This document shows positions 18,335 through 28,143 of a stretch of 42,746 bases of DNA, piece by piece. The notes beneath the pieces were generated by a model, which ran no database searches, had not been told where the DNA came from, and worked only from the letters and a program-made list of their open reading frames with translations. The position numbers and the translations under genes are program-made. The number at the start of each line of letters is the position of its first letter. Position 1 is the first letter of the stretch. The DNA lies in the NCBI GenBank assembly GCA_018399685.1, contig JAGYOK010000015.1:1-42746 (forward strand). Reading direction: 5' to 3'. The stretch comes from Alphaproteobacteria bacterium. Its GTDB lineage: Bacteria; Pseudomonadota; Alphaproteobacteria; Micavibrionales; Micavibrionaceae.

Positions 18335-19360
18335 TTAATCTCTTTTTTTCTTTTTAATCAAGCCATTTAGGGCAGCAATTTGCCGGAAAAACTGAGTTTT
18401 TGGAAAAGCTGGACTTCCCATATACTCTTCACCAGCGCCAATATCCTTCATAACACCTGATTGTGCGGCAATTTGTGCCCCTGTGCCAACATGTAAATGA
18501 CCCGCAACCCCTGCTTGCCCGCCAATTGCAACAAAATCATCAATTTTGCTAGAGCCAGAAATCCCAACCTGCGCGACAATAATGCATCCTTTGCCGATAA
18601 CAACATTATGTCCAATTTGCACTAGATTATCAATCCACGTTCCTTGTCCAATAATTGTATCGGGCCCTGATCCGCGGTCTATAGTGGTATTGGCACCAAT
18701 TTCAACATGATCTTCAATAATAACTCGTCCTAACTGTGGAACTTTTATATGCCCATTTGGATCTATAGCAAAACCAAAACCGTCTTGGCCAACACGCACG
18801 CCTGGATAAAGTCTTACGTTATCACCGATTATAGCGTGAGAAACAGTTGTTCCAGCACCAATACGGCAATTATCTCCGATTATTACATCATCTTGAATAA
18901 CAACCCCTGCCTCTATCCATGAGTTTTTACCAATATCAACATTTGCACCGATTACAACATGCGGAGCGATAAATGCACCCTGCCCCAGCTTTGCCGTTTC
19001 ATCTATTGAAGCGAGTTTTGAGACATTACTTTTGGGGTGTTTTTCTGGATAAAAGGCTTGAGCGGCAAGGGCATATGCTTTGTATGGAGAAGGAGAAACC
19101 AGACAGATTAGTCCTTTAGGAGCATATTCAATCATTTGAGAAGAAACAATGCATACCCCCGCTGAGGTTTTCTGAAAGGCTTCTTTGTACTTAATGTTAT
19201 CAAGAAAACTTAGATGACTGGCTTGCGCATTTTGTAGGGGGCGCACATCATCGATAATCAACGACTTATTCACACCCTTGGGTAAGGTACAACCAAGCAT
19301 TTCAGCTAGCTCACCGACCGTAAAGTTTCTGGCTTTTACAAAAAACCGTGGATCAGCCAT
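18335..19360 (-). CDS. lpxD: UDP-3-O-(3-hydroxyacyl)glucosamine N-acyltransferase
   Basis: Adds the N-linked hydroxyacyl chain to UDP-3-O-acylglucosamine in lipid A synthesis. The 341-residue protein has an N-terminal uridine-binding domain (residues 1-110, with [12 protein letters not shown] and a [13 protein letters not shown] block). A left-handed beta helix of hexapeptide repeats follows, with the catalytic histidine in QIGHNVVIG and the [10 protein letters not shown] insert. A C-terminal helix ends in a lysine/arginine cluster. Position downstream of skp and upstream of fabZ is canonical. Confidence 0.97.
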   Translation of the reverse strand: MADPRFFVKARNFTVGELAEMLGCTLPKGVNKSLIIDDVRPLQNAQASHLSFLDNIKYKEAFQKTSAGVCIVSSQMIEYAPKGLICLVSPSPYKAYALAAQAFYPEKHPKSNVSKLASIDETAKLGQGAFIAPHVVIGANVDIGKNSWIEAGVVIQDDVIIGDNCRIGAGTTVSHAIIGDNVRLYPGVRVGQDGFGFAIDPNGHIKVPQLGRVIIEDHVEIGANTTIDRGSGPDTIIGQGTWIDNLVQIGHNVVIGKGCIIVAQVGISGSSKIDDFVAIGGQAGVAGHLHVGTGAQIAAQSGVMKDIGAGEEYMGSPAFPKTQFFRQIAALNGLIKKKKRD

Positions 19361-19405
19361 TTGCTTTCTCTGCCTTTAGTTCTTAATTATTTAATCATTT
19401 ATCTT

Positions 19406-19963
19406 TCATTCCAAAGGCAAAGAGGCAAGCTCTTTATTCATCTGCTCCATAACTTCAGAGGTAATATCAAGTGAATTATTGCCTATAATTATGTTTTGTT
19501 TAGTAATTATAAGATCAATTGCTTGTTCGTCAGCAATTTTTTTACAGACCGTCGTGATTGTTTCGGTAAGCTTGTTCATGGCTTTGGAATAGCTTTTGTC
19601 CAAAGCTGATTTTTTCTTTTGCAGAGTGTTGCGAGCTTCAATCCGACGTTTTTCAAAATCCTGAGCTTTTTTCATAAGATCTTCTTTTGACATATCAGCA
19701 CGCTTTTCTTCAATTGACTTTTGTTCTGATCGTAATTTGTCTTCTTGATCTTTTACTGATTTAAGGAATAACTCACGTTTTTCATCAACTTGTTTCTTTA
19801 TAGATTTTGCAGCTTTTGATGAAGTAAGGATTGTATCGATGTCAACCACTGCAATTTTTGTTTCTGCACGGGCTGTCTGGGCAGAAAGTACAGAGGAGGT
19901 GCCTAACACAAACAAAAGTGCAAACACCAAAGCAAACATATTTCGCCAGTTGCGAATAGCCAT
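19406..19963 (-). CDS. skp: Skp/OmpH-family periplasmic chaperone
   Basis: Periplasmic holdase delivering unfolded outer-membrane proteins to the BAM complex. The 185-residue protein has a signal peptide (hydrophobic residues 9-28, cleavage likely after an Ala-Arg-Ala/Gln-Thr-Ala region near 30-34). The first strand KIAVVDIDTIL follows, then a long charged coiled coil (about residues 55-140: many Lys/Glu, with KDQEDKLRSEQK and KAQDFEKRRIE) and a closing strand IDLIITKQNIIIG. It sits immediately downstream of bamA, its functional partner. Confidence 0.92.
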   Translation of the reverse strand: MAIRNWRNMFALVFALLFVLGTSSVLSAQTARAETKIAVVDIDTILTSSKAAKSIKKQVDEKRELFLKSVKDQEDKLRSEQKSIEEKRADMSKEDLMKKAQDFEKRRIEARNTLQKKKSALDKSYSKAMNKLTETITTVCKKIADEQAIDLIITKQNIIIGNNSLDITSEVMEQMNKELASLPLE

Positions 19964-20008
19964 TATAAGTATCCCTATTTTTCAGTTAATCCGATTTATA
20001 CATTTGTA

Positions 20009-22300
20009 TTAAAAACGAGTTCCAAAATCAAATCGGAAATGTTCTTCCTCATCATAATCTTCCTTAAGATAAGGAATAGTGAAGTCAAGACGGATTGGGC
20101 CAAGCGGCGAACGCCAGGAAAGGCCAACACCAGCCGCAGCACGTAAAGAGGACTCGTCCACGATATTTGCTCCGCTTTCATCCAGATCAAATAAGGATCC
20201 CATATCATTAAAAGCATGGCCACGAATTCCCATCTCTTTAGGTAAACCAAGTGGGAAAGACATCTCTGCCGTACTACGGTAGAAGTAATTTCCACCTAAG
20301 GCATCCTTTGTTGACGTATCACGAGGACCAATACCAGAACTTTCAAAGCCACGGAGCTTTGCGCCACCTAGGAAAAAACGTTCATTAATTTCAACGTCTT
20401 TTCCTCCATAAGCGTTTATTGCGCCGGTTTCCCCCATTACATTAAGTATCCATTGGTCAGCAAGAGGATAGTAATAAGAAGCCCCTGTTTTTGCAGAGAT
20501 ATATTTTGCATCTCCACCCATACCGGCAACTTCCGCATCAAGCCAGTAGGTCATACCACTGGTAGTGGCAAAGGCAGTGTCGCGGGTATCATATAGTAAA
20601 CGTTGCGCAATAGCAGATGTTGTTCGTTCACCTTTTTGATCACGTATGTAACGCGAAGCATCGCTATCAACATCAAAGATTTCGTTTTTCAAGAGTTTAT
20701 AGCTAAGCGTCTGGCGCCAGTTTTCTGATAGTGGGTAACCAATACGTAACGCGCCACCAGAGCGCTTCTGGTCATAAGAGCTTTCATCCTGATAGTCAGT
20801 CGTTGTGTGATAAAGATCAATACCTGCAGATAAGTCTCTATCAAGGAAGTATGGCTCTGTGAAAGATAAGTCGAACTGAGTCCTTTCTCCGGCGATTACT
20901 GCACCTAATCTTAGGTCTTGTCCTTTACCCAGAAGGTTTCTCTCGCGAATAGCAAAATCTGCCAAAGGACCATCACTTGTTGAGAAGCCCGCCCCGACAG
21001 AAAGTTCACCAGTTGATTTTTCTTCAACATCAACGTCAATTACAGTACGATCGGGAGCTGAGCCTTGCGAAACATCAATCTTGGCTGTTTCAAAGAAATC
21101 AAGGTTTTTAATATTACGCTCTGATTTTGCAATTTTCGAGCGGTTGAACGGATCCCCCTCGACAAGCTCCATTTCTCTGCGGATTACTTTGTCCAAAGTA
21201 CGAATGTTACCGTTTACATTTATACGCTCTACAAATACGCGGGGTGTTTCATTGATAAAGAAAACAATATCTATGGAGCCGCTTTCGCGGTCTTTGTATA
21301 TTTCTGGACGGATATCAACGTACGCATATTGAAGATCACCGAGTCTGTCGGTCATGTTCTCAACAATAGTTTTGATTTCCTCTGCGTCGTACCACTCACC
21401 TTCTTCTAATGAAATATCTTGGTTAAGAACACTGGCATCAAAATTGCGAATAGCTGATTTAATGCTTGTTTTTCCAATTTTATAACGTTCACCCTCTTCC
21501 ACACTGAAAGTCACAAAGAAACTATCTTTGTCATTTAACAACTCAGCCACAGCAGAGAGTATCTGGAAATCGGCATAACCCTGTTTAAGGTAATAATCTC
21601 TCATCAACTCACGGTCATAGTTAAGGCGATCAGGGTCATAACGGTCACTATTTGATATGAAACGATACCAGGCGCTTTCTTTGGTACTTATTATACTGCG
21701 TAGCTTATCGTCGCTATAGACCTTGTTTCCAACAAAACGAACAGCTTTTACCTTCGTAACTTCACCTTCCTGAATTTCGAAAATCAGATTAACGCGGTTT
21801 TGATCCAAACGAATAATTTTAGGTTGAATAGAAACAGAGAAAAGCCCCTGTCTTCTATAGAGCTGATTTAGGCGCGAAACGTCTGATTGAACTTTTGTTC
21901 TTGTAAAAACCTGACGTGTCTTGAGTTGAACTTCTGCATTAAGTTCAGCATCCTGAATTTTATCATTTCCCTCAAAGACAATTTTATTAATAACCGGGTT
22001 TTCGACTACATGGATACTAACGACGCCATTCTTATTCTCGACTGTGACATCGGCAAATAATCCAGTGGAAAAAAGGTTTTTAAGTGCTCTGTCGGTCTTT
22101 ATGCCATCAACCGTATCGCCGACTTTTAAATCCATATAAGAAGAAATCGTGGCTTCTTCAATGCGTTGGGCACCGTTAATTTCTATACGTTTAATAGTTT
22201 CCGCTGACCAAGCTGGCGCGGGATTACAAACCATAATTGCCGCACTTGCAGAAAGGCAGAAGGCGAGAGTTTTAAATTTAGGAACAAAAAAAGGAATCAT
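20009..22300 (-). CDS. bamA: Outer membrane protein assembly factor BamA
   Basis: Core of the BAM complex that folds and inserts outer-membrane barrels. The longest frame starts at a TTG (22312); the first ATG is at 22300 and is followed directly by a signal peptide (hydrophobic TLAFCLSASAAIMV, cleavage near PAWSAE), so I use that (763 residues). Five POTRA repeats occupy about residues 30-430 (first IKRIEINGAQRIEE). The C-terminal 16-strand barrel carries FSEP-like and GIGPRDTS segments and ends FDFGTRF with the terminal Phe of the beta signal. It follows the two rseP genes and precedes skp, the usual order. Confidence 0.97.
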   Translation of the reverse strand: MIPFFVPKFKTLAFCLSASAAIMVCNPAPAWSAETIKRIEINGAQRIEEATISSYMDLKVGDTVDGIKTDRALKNLFSTGLFADVTVENKNGVVSIHVVENPVINKIVFEGNDKIQDAELNAEVQLKTRQVFTRTKVQSDVSRLNQLYRRQGLFSVSIQPKIIRLDQNRVNLIFEIQEGEVTKVKAVRFVGNKVYSDDKLRSIISTKESAWYRFISNSDRYDPDRLNYDRELMRDYYLKQGYADFQILSAVAELLNDKDSFFVTFSVEEGERYKIGKTSIKSAIRNFDASVLNQDISLEEGEWYDAEEIKTIVENMTDRLGDLQYAYVDIRPEIYKDRESGSIDIVFFINETPRVFVERINVNGNIRTLDKVIRREMELVEGDPFNRSKIAKSERNIKNLDFFETAKIDVSQGSAPDRTVIDVDVEEKSTGELSVGAGFSTSDGPLADFAIRERNLLGKGQDLRLGAVIAGERTQFDLSFTEPYFLDRDLSAGIDLYHTTTDYQDESSYDQKRSGGALRIGYPLSENWRQTLSYKLLKNEIFDVDSDASRYIRDQKGERTTSAIAQRLLYDTRDTAFATTSGMTYWLDAEVAGMGGDAKYISAKTGASYYYPLADQWILNVMGETGAINAYGGKDVEINERFFLGGAKLRGFESSGIGPRDTSTKDALGGNYFYRSTAEMSFPLGLPKEMGIRGHAFNDMGSLFDLDESGANIVDESSLRAAAGVGLSWRSPLGPIRLDFTIPYLKEDYDEEEHFRFDFGTRF

Positions 22301-22358
22301 GTGAGCACTCAATTTTATTTACTTAATAATGAACAGTATCTTAAATTAATTTGAAAAA

Positions 22359-23777
22359 CTAGTCAGATGATTTATCTGACGCAAAAGAAAGCAAATCACT
22401 GATATTTGCAAATATCATGATTCCCAACAATATTACCAGACCTGTGATAATGGCGATAGTTTGAAAGCGCGAAGATATAGCTTTACCCATAACTATTTCA
22501 TAAAGCAAAAATACTATATATCCACCATCCAGCGCGGGAATAGGCAAAATATTTACAACAGCAAGCATGAAAGAGAAACTGGCGATAATCATAACATAGT
22601 CGTACACTCCAGCCTTAAAAGCCTTGCCGACGACCTCACTCATCTTGCCGAATCCTGCTACGACCTGCTCATCATTCTTCCCCTGAAAAGCAGCATGTAA
22701 AAGCTTATATGAACCAGACACCCCTTCTTTGAGCAAAAATGCCGTGCGTCCAAGTGCTTCAAAAAAAGATAAGCGCACATATAACTTTTGCTCGGGATCC
22801 TGAAGAAACACATAATCATAGTGCTTATGCTCAGGATTATCAAAATGCACATTATATTTTGAAGGGAAGATTGTTAGATAGGATTCCGGTTTTTCTTCAT
22901 GGTCAGCAACATTAGAGGTTATACCTACTAAAACCAGTTTATCAAAATTCTTCCGAATAAGTTCCCGCGCCTTATCAGGTTGTTTGCGAACATAAATTCC
23001 ATCAATAATCTGTATATCTTTTTCAATATTCATAATTCCAAGGTGAAGCATCCCTGTTTGGCCATGATGCATCTTGATGCCTTTGTCGGTCTCGTATTCA
23101 CGTTCGAGTGCAGTAAAGGTTATTTCCAGTTCCTTGTCATCACGAATTACAGTATAAGTGTGAGGTTCAGGGGGAATCTCATACCATGTAGAATCATACA
23201 CATCTTCCATACGGCGGTTATTTTTGCCATCCATAGCAACAATTTTATCACCAAGTTGAATACCTGCCTTATAAGATGGTGTATTTATTCCAATGGCGTC
23301 AATAACAATGGGGCTGGAGCGTTGTCCAAAGATAGAATATACGCTCACCACAATAATCACGGTAAGCAATATATTTATCAGCGGGCCTGCCATAACTATA
23401 ATAAGGCGCTGCCAGGCGGGCTTTTTGTAATAGGCATATGATTGTTCTCGCGGCGTAAGTGGACGTGCTTGTTGCTTTTCTTTATCCCAGATTTTAGGAT
23501 TAACCGGATCAACATCCCCAAATAATTTTATGTATCCGGCAACTGGAAAAGCGCGCAAATAAAAGCGTGTATCAGTTTCACCCTTACCGCCAAAGGAATA
23601 AAGGATTTTACCAAAACCAAAAGAGAATTCTTCAACATGCACACCAAAGTAGCGTGCAGCAATATAGTGTCCCCACTCATGGACGGTTATCACCACGAAC
23701 AGCGTAACAAACAACATTAATACAAAGGCAAAAATATCTTCTAATGTGCCTGATAATAAAGCTGTTACAACTTCCAT
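22359..23777 (-). CDS. RseP-family site-2 membrane metalloprotease, second tandem copy
   Basis: Intramembrane zinc protease paralog of the gene immediately upstream. The 472-residue protein has the active-site HEWGH (residues 33-37) in its first membrane helix, GYIKLFGD, the MAGPLINILL helix (about 129-145) and one PDZ-like domain (about 155-225, GINTPSYKAGIQLGDKIVAMDG). A distinctive 150-residue region (about 230-385) follows with no recognisable fold, then NILPIPALDGGY (409-420) with the catalytic Asp and a last helix. LDGGY replaces the usual LDGGH of the sister copy. Zinc ligands are present, so it is probably active. It lies 26 bases after the first copy and just before bamA. Its substrate is unknown; a role in envelope stress signalling is an inference from the family. 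Confidence 0.88.
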   Translation of the reverse strand: MEVVTALLSGTLEDIFAFVLMLFVTLFVVITVHEWGHYIAARYFGVHVEEFSFGFGKILYSFGGKGETDTRFYLRAFPVAGYIKLFGDVDPVNPKIWDKEKQQARPLTPREQSYAYYKKPAWQRLIIVMAGPLINILLTVIIVVSVYSIFGQRSSPIVIDAIGINTPSYKAGIQLGDKIVAMDGKNNRRMEDVYDSTWYEIPPEPHTYTVIRDDKELEITFTALEREYETDKGIKMHHGQTGMLHLGIMNIEKDIQIIDGIYVRKQPDKARELIRKNFDKLVLVGITSNVADHEEKPESYLTIFPSKYNVHFDNPEHKHYDYVFLQDPEQKLYVRLSFFEALGRTAFLLKEGVSGSYKLLHAAFQGKNDEQVVAGFGKMSEVVGKAFKAGVYDYVMIIASFSFMLAVVNILPIPALDGGYIVFLLYEIVMGKAISSRFQTIAIITGLVILLGIMIFANISDLLSFASDKSSD

Positions 23778-23803
23778 ATTTTAAGCTCTTTAGTTTAAAA
23801 AAA

Positions 23804-25258
23804 TTATGTGATGAGCTGATATATATCATTCAGGTTGGCAAAAGCCATGATACCGATCAAAAAAACAAAACCGGCGCGGAAGGCGTATTCTTGAATATAT
23901 TCAGGTACAGCCCTGCCAATAACAGACTCAATCCCAAAAAATAACAAGTGTCCGCCATCAAGCATCGGAATAGGCAGTAAATTAATAAAACCAAGATTTA
24001 TGGATAAAAGCGCGGTAAGTAGGATCAAGGGAACAATCCCCTGCATTGCTGTTTCTCCGGTAATGGCTCCAATACGGACAATACCGCCAAGTTCCGTAGC
24101 ACTTCTTATACCTACAACCATCTGCCAAAGCGCCTCAAGTGATGAGACTGTCATAACGTAACTTTCCTGAATAGCGCTTTGCACGGCAGTCATAAGTGTA
24201 TGGGGGACGAAGGCTTCTGGCGCTGTTTCTGCCAAATACAACACATCATCAATTTCATCATCAGATAATCCTAATTCTTTGTTTTTATCAGCCAGAGGAG
24301 AAATAATAAGGGATTCAATAACAGTTGCATCGTTAATTTGCTTTACAACATTGGTATCTTCCTGATTTTCAGTATTTTCCGGAGTTTTGGCATCTTCTTT
24401 TATGTTTTCCAGACCTATCATAAACGTAGTGCCCATACGCTTTTTCAACTCATTAATAATCTGGTTTTTATCGCTGTATTCGATGCCGTCAATAGAATTG
24501 ATGCTCTTAACTAGAATACCCTTTTCTGCTCCAATAAGGCCAAGAATCCCGATAGAGCTTGAAAAGCCAAATTTATCAACCATGGTAACTTTTTGAGGAC
24601 GCACATTAATTTCGATTACTTTACCATCTCGCTCAATGACAAATTTGCGCTCTTCATCCAGAGCAACCATCATCTCGCGGCGAATATCGCTGAAGTCTTC
24701 AATCTTTTTCCCGCCAATGGAAATAATATAATCATGCGGCTGGAACCCGTATTTTTCGGCATTACTTCCAACCATAATAGCAGCAGCAGTTGGCGGAGAT
24801 ACGGGCTGCCCATATGTCACATAAAGTCCGGCTAAAAGAATAATTGCAAAAAGATAATTAATGGCAGGGCCAGCAAAAACTACCAAAGAACGCTTCCATA
24901 CTGGTTTTGTAAAGAAAGCGACTTTGCGCTCTTCTTCTGTCATTTCCCGAATTTCTTCCCCATCTTCGATTTTATCGCTGTGGCCTGCGCTGGCCGGATC
25001 GGTATCTCCAAAGAGCTGCACAAATCCGCCGAGCGGTATCATAGAGATTTTCCACCGTGTCCCGGCCTTGTCTGTAAAACCATATATCTCTTTACCAAAG
25101 CCGATGGAGAATTTTTCCACGCGCACGCCGCATAAACGCGCAACAATATAGTGTCCAAACTCGTGAACAAAAACCAGAATGCTCAGCACAACGATCAGTG
25201 AGCCGCCATAAATCCAGACATTTTGTCCGACCATTTGGATAAGTTCATAAAAATTCAT
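23804..25258 (-). CDS. rseP: RseP-family site-2 membrane metalloprotease, first tandem copy
   Basis: Intramembrane protease that in model bacteria cleaves anti-sigma factors and remnant signal peptides. The 484-residue protein has HEFGH (32-36), GGFVQLFGD, the FAGPAINYLF helix (about 128-147) and a PDZ domain (about 155-222, with NAEKYGFQPHDYIISIGG). A second, weaker PDZ-like segment and an acidic Asn/Glu-rich insert follow (about 240-345, including KTPENTENQED), then NLLPIPMLDGGH (426-437) and a terminal helix. At 484 residues it exceeds the roughly 370-380 residues usual in alphaproteobacteria. It directly follows dxr, the canonical position, so this is probably the original copy. Confidence 0.92.
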   Translation of the reverse strand: MNFYELIQMVGQNVWIYGGSLIVVLSILVFVHEFGHYIVARLCGVRVEKFSIGFGKEIYGFTDKAGTRWKISMIPLGGFVQLFGDTDPASAGHSDKIEDGEEIREMTEEERKVAFFTKPVWKRSLVVFAGPAINYLFAIILLAGLYVTYGQPVSPPTAAAIMVGSNAEKYGFQPHDYIISIGGKKIEDFSDIRREMMVALDEERKFVIERDGKVIEINVRPQKVTMVDKFGFSSSIGILGLIGAEKGILVKSINSIDGIEYSDKNQIINELKKRMGTTFMIGLENIKEDAKTPENTENQEDTNVVKQINDATVIESLIISPLADKNKELGLSDDEIDDVLYLAETAPEAFVPHTLMTAVQSAIQESYVMTVSSLEALWQMVVGIRSATELGGIVRIGAITGETAMQGIVPLILLTALLSINLGFINLLPIPMLDGGHLLFFGIESVIGRAVPEYIQEYAFRAGFVFLIGIMAFANLNDIYQLIT

Positions 25259-25295
25259 AAGGGCTTACTTTCTTTTTAAAGATATTTGCTCAATC

Positions 25296-26522
25296 TTATG
25301 CAGGAGGTATGCACGAAGAGTCAATGAAGTTATTCGTAGCTCGTCGCACAATGGTATCCAGTTTTTCTATATCTTCAACAGTTTTTAAATTGTTTTTATC
25401 ACAGACGCCGGAAGTTACCAGTTCAGGATAAAGTTTATCGATGCTGTGAGTTACGCATCGCATGATATCACCAAAGGCAATTTCATGGTTAAGAAATCGT
25501 GCAACTGCTACCTCATTTGCGGCGTTGAGTGTAATGCATGCGGCTTGCCCAAGCTCCAGACATTTATATGCATAGTTAAGAGATGGATACTTATCTGTAT
25601 CCGGCTTCTCAAATGTCAGGCCGTTTCCTTCTGTAAGCGTTGCGATATCGAGAACATTCCCTCCGTTATCTAGGCGATGCGGCCAGCCAAGAGCTAGAGC
25701 AATAGGAGTGCGCATATCGCTTGCCCCCATCTGGGAGAGCATCGACCCATCCTTGTAAGACACAATAGAGTGAACGATTGATTGCGGATGAATAACAACA
25801 TCTATTTTTTCTGCAGGCATATTAAACAAGTGAGCTGCCTCGATAATTTCCAATGCTTTGTTCATAAGCGTTGCGCTATCGACAGAGATCTTAGCCCCCA
25901 TAGACCATGTAGGATGCTCGATAGCCTTCTCTGGCGTAGCTTTTTGGATTTCTTCCTTGCTCCACCGCAGGAACGGACCGCCCGAAGCCGTAAGGATCAG
26001 ACGATCAATTTGTTTTATATTGTGCTTTTCAAACACCTGAAATATTGCATTATGCTCACTATCTACAGGAATCAGGGTGCACCCCTTTTCTTTTGCCAGA
26101 GCTGTAATCATTTCTCCAGCAGCAACCAGTGGCTCTTTGTTGGCAATCGCAATATTAATCCCCTGCTCAAGTGCGGCTAAAATCGGTCTAAGACCGGCAA
26201 AGCCCATAATGGCGGCGATAACCAGATCAACTTTTTCGCCCGCTACACGTGAGATAGCATCTTGCCCTGCCTCTATTATAATGCCCGTCCCGGCCAGAGC
26301 AGGTTCCAGTTCCCCTGCTTTTAGTTCGTCTGCAATAACAGCTTTCTTCGCACCAACTTTTTTAGCAACCTGAGCAAGAGCCGCAGCATTTTTGTTTGCT
26401 GTGACAGCGTGCACATTGAATAAGTCAGGAGATTTTGAAATAACGTCAATAGTGCTGCGCCCGATAGACCCCGTCGCGCCTAGAATAGTGATTATTTTCT
26501 TTTCATTAACGTTAGAATGCAT
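25296..26522 (-). CDS. dxr: 1-deoxy-D-xylulose 5-phosphate reductoisomerase
   Basis: Second enzyme of the MEP isoprenoid pathway, making 2-C-methyl-erythritol 4-phosphate with NADPH. The 408-residue protein has the Rossmann motif GATGSIGRSTIDVI at the N-terminus, NKEPLVAAGE, PVDSEHNAIFQ with metal-binding Asp and Glu, LTASGGPF and HPTWSMGAKISVDSATLMNK, which are the catalytic blocks. Its start overlaps the end of cdsA by 11 bases, suggesting coupling. Its isoprenoid products feed UppS, encoded two genes upstream. Confidence 0.97.
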   Translation of the reverse strand: MHSNVNEKKIITILGATGSIGRSTIDVISKSPDLFNVHAVTANKNAAALAQVAKKVGAKKAVIADELKAGELEPALAGTGIIIEAGQDAISRVAGEKVDLVIAAIMGFAGLRPILAALEQGINIAIANKEPLVAAGEMITALAKEKGCTLIPVDSEHNAIFQVFEKHNIKQIDRLILTASGGPFLRWSKEEIQKATPEKAIEHPTWSMGAKISVDSATLMNKALEIIEAAHLFNMPAEKIDVVIHPQSIVHSIVSYKDGSMLSQMGASDMRTPIALALGWPHRLDNGGNVLDIATLTEGNGLTFEKPDTDKYPSLNYAYKCLELGQAACITLNAANEVAVARFLNHEIAFGDIMRCVTHSIDKLYPELVTSGVCDKNNLKTVEDIEKLDTIVRRATNNFIDSSCIPPA

Positions 26523-27198
26523 TGGACAACAACGTTATTAATATAAGGAAAAGCGGGGCGCCCAAGAGCATCGAATCAATACGATCGAGCAATCCTCCAT
26601 GCCCGGGGATAAGAGTTCCGGTATCCTTGACTTTTGCCAGACGTTTGACAGAAGAGACAAATAAGTCCCCCGCCTGCCCCGCTCCGCCAGTTACAGCACC
26701 CAGAATTGCTGCAATCAAACACACGAAATATTGAGGAGTGTCAGCGGAAAAGACACTTGGCATCCCCATAAGTAAACACCAAAAAAGAGCAAAGAATGCA
26801 GGAAAGATAAGCGCTCCAACAAACCCTGACCATGTTTTGTTTGGACTGATTTTTTCAATTAACTTGGGACCGCCGCAGGTTTTTCCAACAAAATAAGCAC
26901 CAATGTCGCTTGCCCAGATAGCTCCCATAAACATCAATAAAATGTTTATTGAGTAGAGTTCCCTTATAGTATAAAAGCTACTATAGGAAATTAACATATA
27001 AACAGTGCCCGCCAACATAAATTGAATATAATATTGCATCCTTTTGGCAAGGCCGTGCCATTCATGTAAGGAAATCACAAAAGCAGCAACCAGCCATAAC
27101 TGGAGCATCAGTCCCCCAACAATCATAGCAAACAGGAAAACAGGTGCAATCACTGCTGCCGATATAATGCGTTTAATGAGTTCCGAGCGTATGGTCAC
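26512..27198 (-). CDS. cdsA: Phosphatidate cytidylyltransferase (CDP-diacylglycerol synthase)
   Basis: Inner-membrane enzyme making CDP-diacylglycerol from phosphatidate and CTP, the branch point of phospholipid synthesis. The 228-residue protein has several membrane helices, WASDIGAYFVGK and the C-terminal CDS signature running SSVKRLAKVKDTGTLIPGHG then LLDRIDS. The start is GTG (27198); no ATG lies nearby in frame. It is shorter than E. coli CdsA (285 residues), mainly at the N-terminal helices. That is common in alphaproteobacteria, but the start remains less certain than the identity. Confidence 0.94.
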   Translation of the reverse strand: MTIRSELIKRIISAAVIAPVFLFAMIVGGLMLQLWLVAAFVISLHEWHGLAKRMQYYIQFMLAGTVYMLISYSSFYTIRELYSINILLMFMGAIWASDIGAYFVGKTCGGPKLIEKISPNKTWSGFVGALIFPAFFALFWCLLMGMPSVFSADTPQYFVCLIAAILGAVTGGAGQAGDLFVSSVKRLAKVKDTGTLIPGHGGLLDRIDSMLLGAPLFLILITLLSNAF

Positions 27199-27264
27199 TA
27201 TCTTTTTAAACCTTGCTTATTTAAGTATTGGAATAATTTTTTATATTTACCAACAGACTGTTTG

Positions 27265-27293
27265 ACTATACAAGCTCTTGGAACACAAAACAA
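27265..27293 (-). promoter_or_regulatory. Candidate internal promoter upstream of cdsA
   Basis: On the minus strand TTGTTT (27288-27293) is followed after exactly 17 bases by TATAGT (27265-27270), in the 125-base gap between uppS and cdsA. It would give cdsA-dxr-rseP and the downstream genes their own start, about 60 bases before the cdsA GTG. Confidence 0.45.
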
Positions 27294-27323
27294 TTATGAT
27301 AAGTAAGACTTTTTAATAATATT

Positions 27324-28088
27324 TCAGGCGATGTTATTTTGCTTAATTCCACCGTAACGGCGATCACGTCCGGCGTAGTCATTCAAAGCTTTAAGCAAAT
27401 CTTCCCGTCCAAAATCCGGCCATAAAGTTGGTATAAAGAGCATCTCGGAATAGGCACATTGCCATAAAAGAAAATTGCTAATTCGCGTTTCACCACTGGT
27501 ACGTATCATTAGATCAGGGTCAGGAATAGATGCTGTATAAAGATTATCTGATATACCCTTTTCGATATCAATCGTGTCAATATTTTCAAGTCTGCCCTCT
27601 TCAGAGCGCTGGCGAATGAACTTGCCGCAAGCGTGAGCTATATCGTTCTTACCGCCGTAATTCAAAGCAATAATAACATGAAGCCCGTCATTGCTTTTTG
27701 TCATTTTCTCTGCATTTTCGATGAGCTTAACAATGTCCTGATCGAAGGCTGTACGATCCCCTATTATAGACAATCTGGCGTTTTTCTCATGAAATTTGGA
27801 AATCTCCGAACGTAGATAATGTCGGAGCAAGTTCATAAGCTCCTTGACTTCCTGCTCTGGTCTGCTCCAGTTTTCGGAAGAAAAGCCAAATAAAGTCAGG
27901 TATTTTATACCAAACTCAGCCGCGCTCTCCACCGTGCGGCGCACAGCCTCAGCACCCTTTTTATGCCCCATGGTTCTTGGCAGGCCTCGTTTAACAGCCC
28001 ATCTGCCATTCCCATCCATAATAATAGCAATATGCTCAGGAAATTCTTTTCTTCCCTTTAGGCTGTCATCGGGTAGCGTTTTTATCAT
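27324..28088 (-). CDS. uppS: Undecaprenyl diphosphate synthase
   Basis: cis-Prenyltransferase that makes the C55 lipid carrier for peptidoglycan and O-antigen precursors. The 254-residue protein has IAIIMDGNGRWAVKRGLPRTMGHKKG with the catalytic Asp, YLTLFGFSSENWSRP, ALNYGGKNDI, the DLMIRTSGETRISNFLLWQ signature and the terminal FGREDLLKAL segment. It sits between frr and cdsA, as in most proteobacteria. Confidence 0.97.
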   Translation of the reverse strand: MIKTLPDDSLKGRKEFPEHIAIIMDGNGRWAVKRGLPRTMGHKKGAEAVRRTVESAAEFGIKYLTLFGFSSENWSRPEQEVKELMNLLRHYLRSEISKFHEKNARLSIIGDRTAFDQDIVKLIENAEKMTKSNDGLHVIIALNYGGKNDIAHACGKFIRQRSEEGRLENIDTIDIEKGISDNLYTASIPDPDLMIRTSGETRISNFLLWQCAYSEMLFIPTLWPDFGREDLLKALNDYAGRDRRYGGIKQNNIA

Positions 28089-28143
28089 ATCTATAGAACT
28101 TGTTGATTTTGATGTTTGGTGAATTATGTATTAATAAAAAGCA

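Noticed and set aside
22980-23441. 153-codon open frame antisense to the second rseP copy
   Set aside because: No recognisable motif, no ribosome site, and it is fully covered by a well-supported gene.
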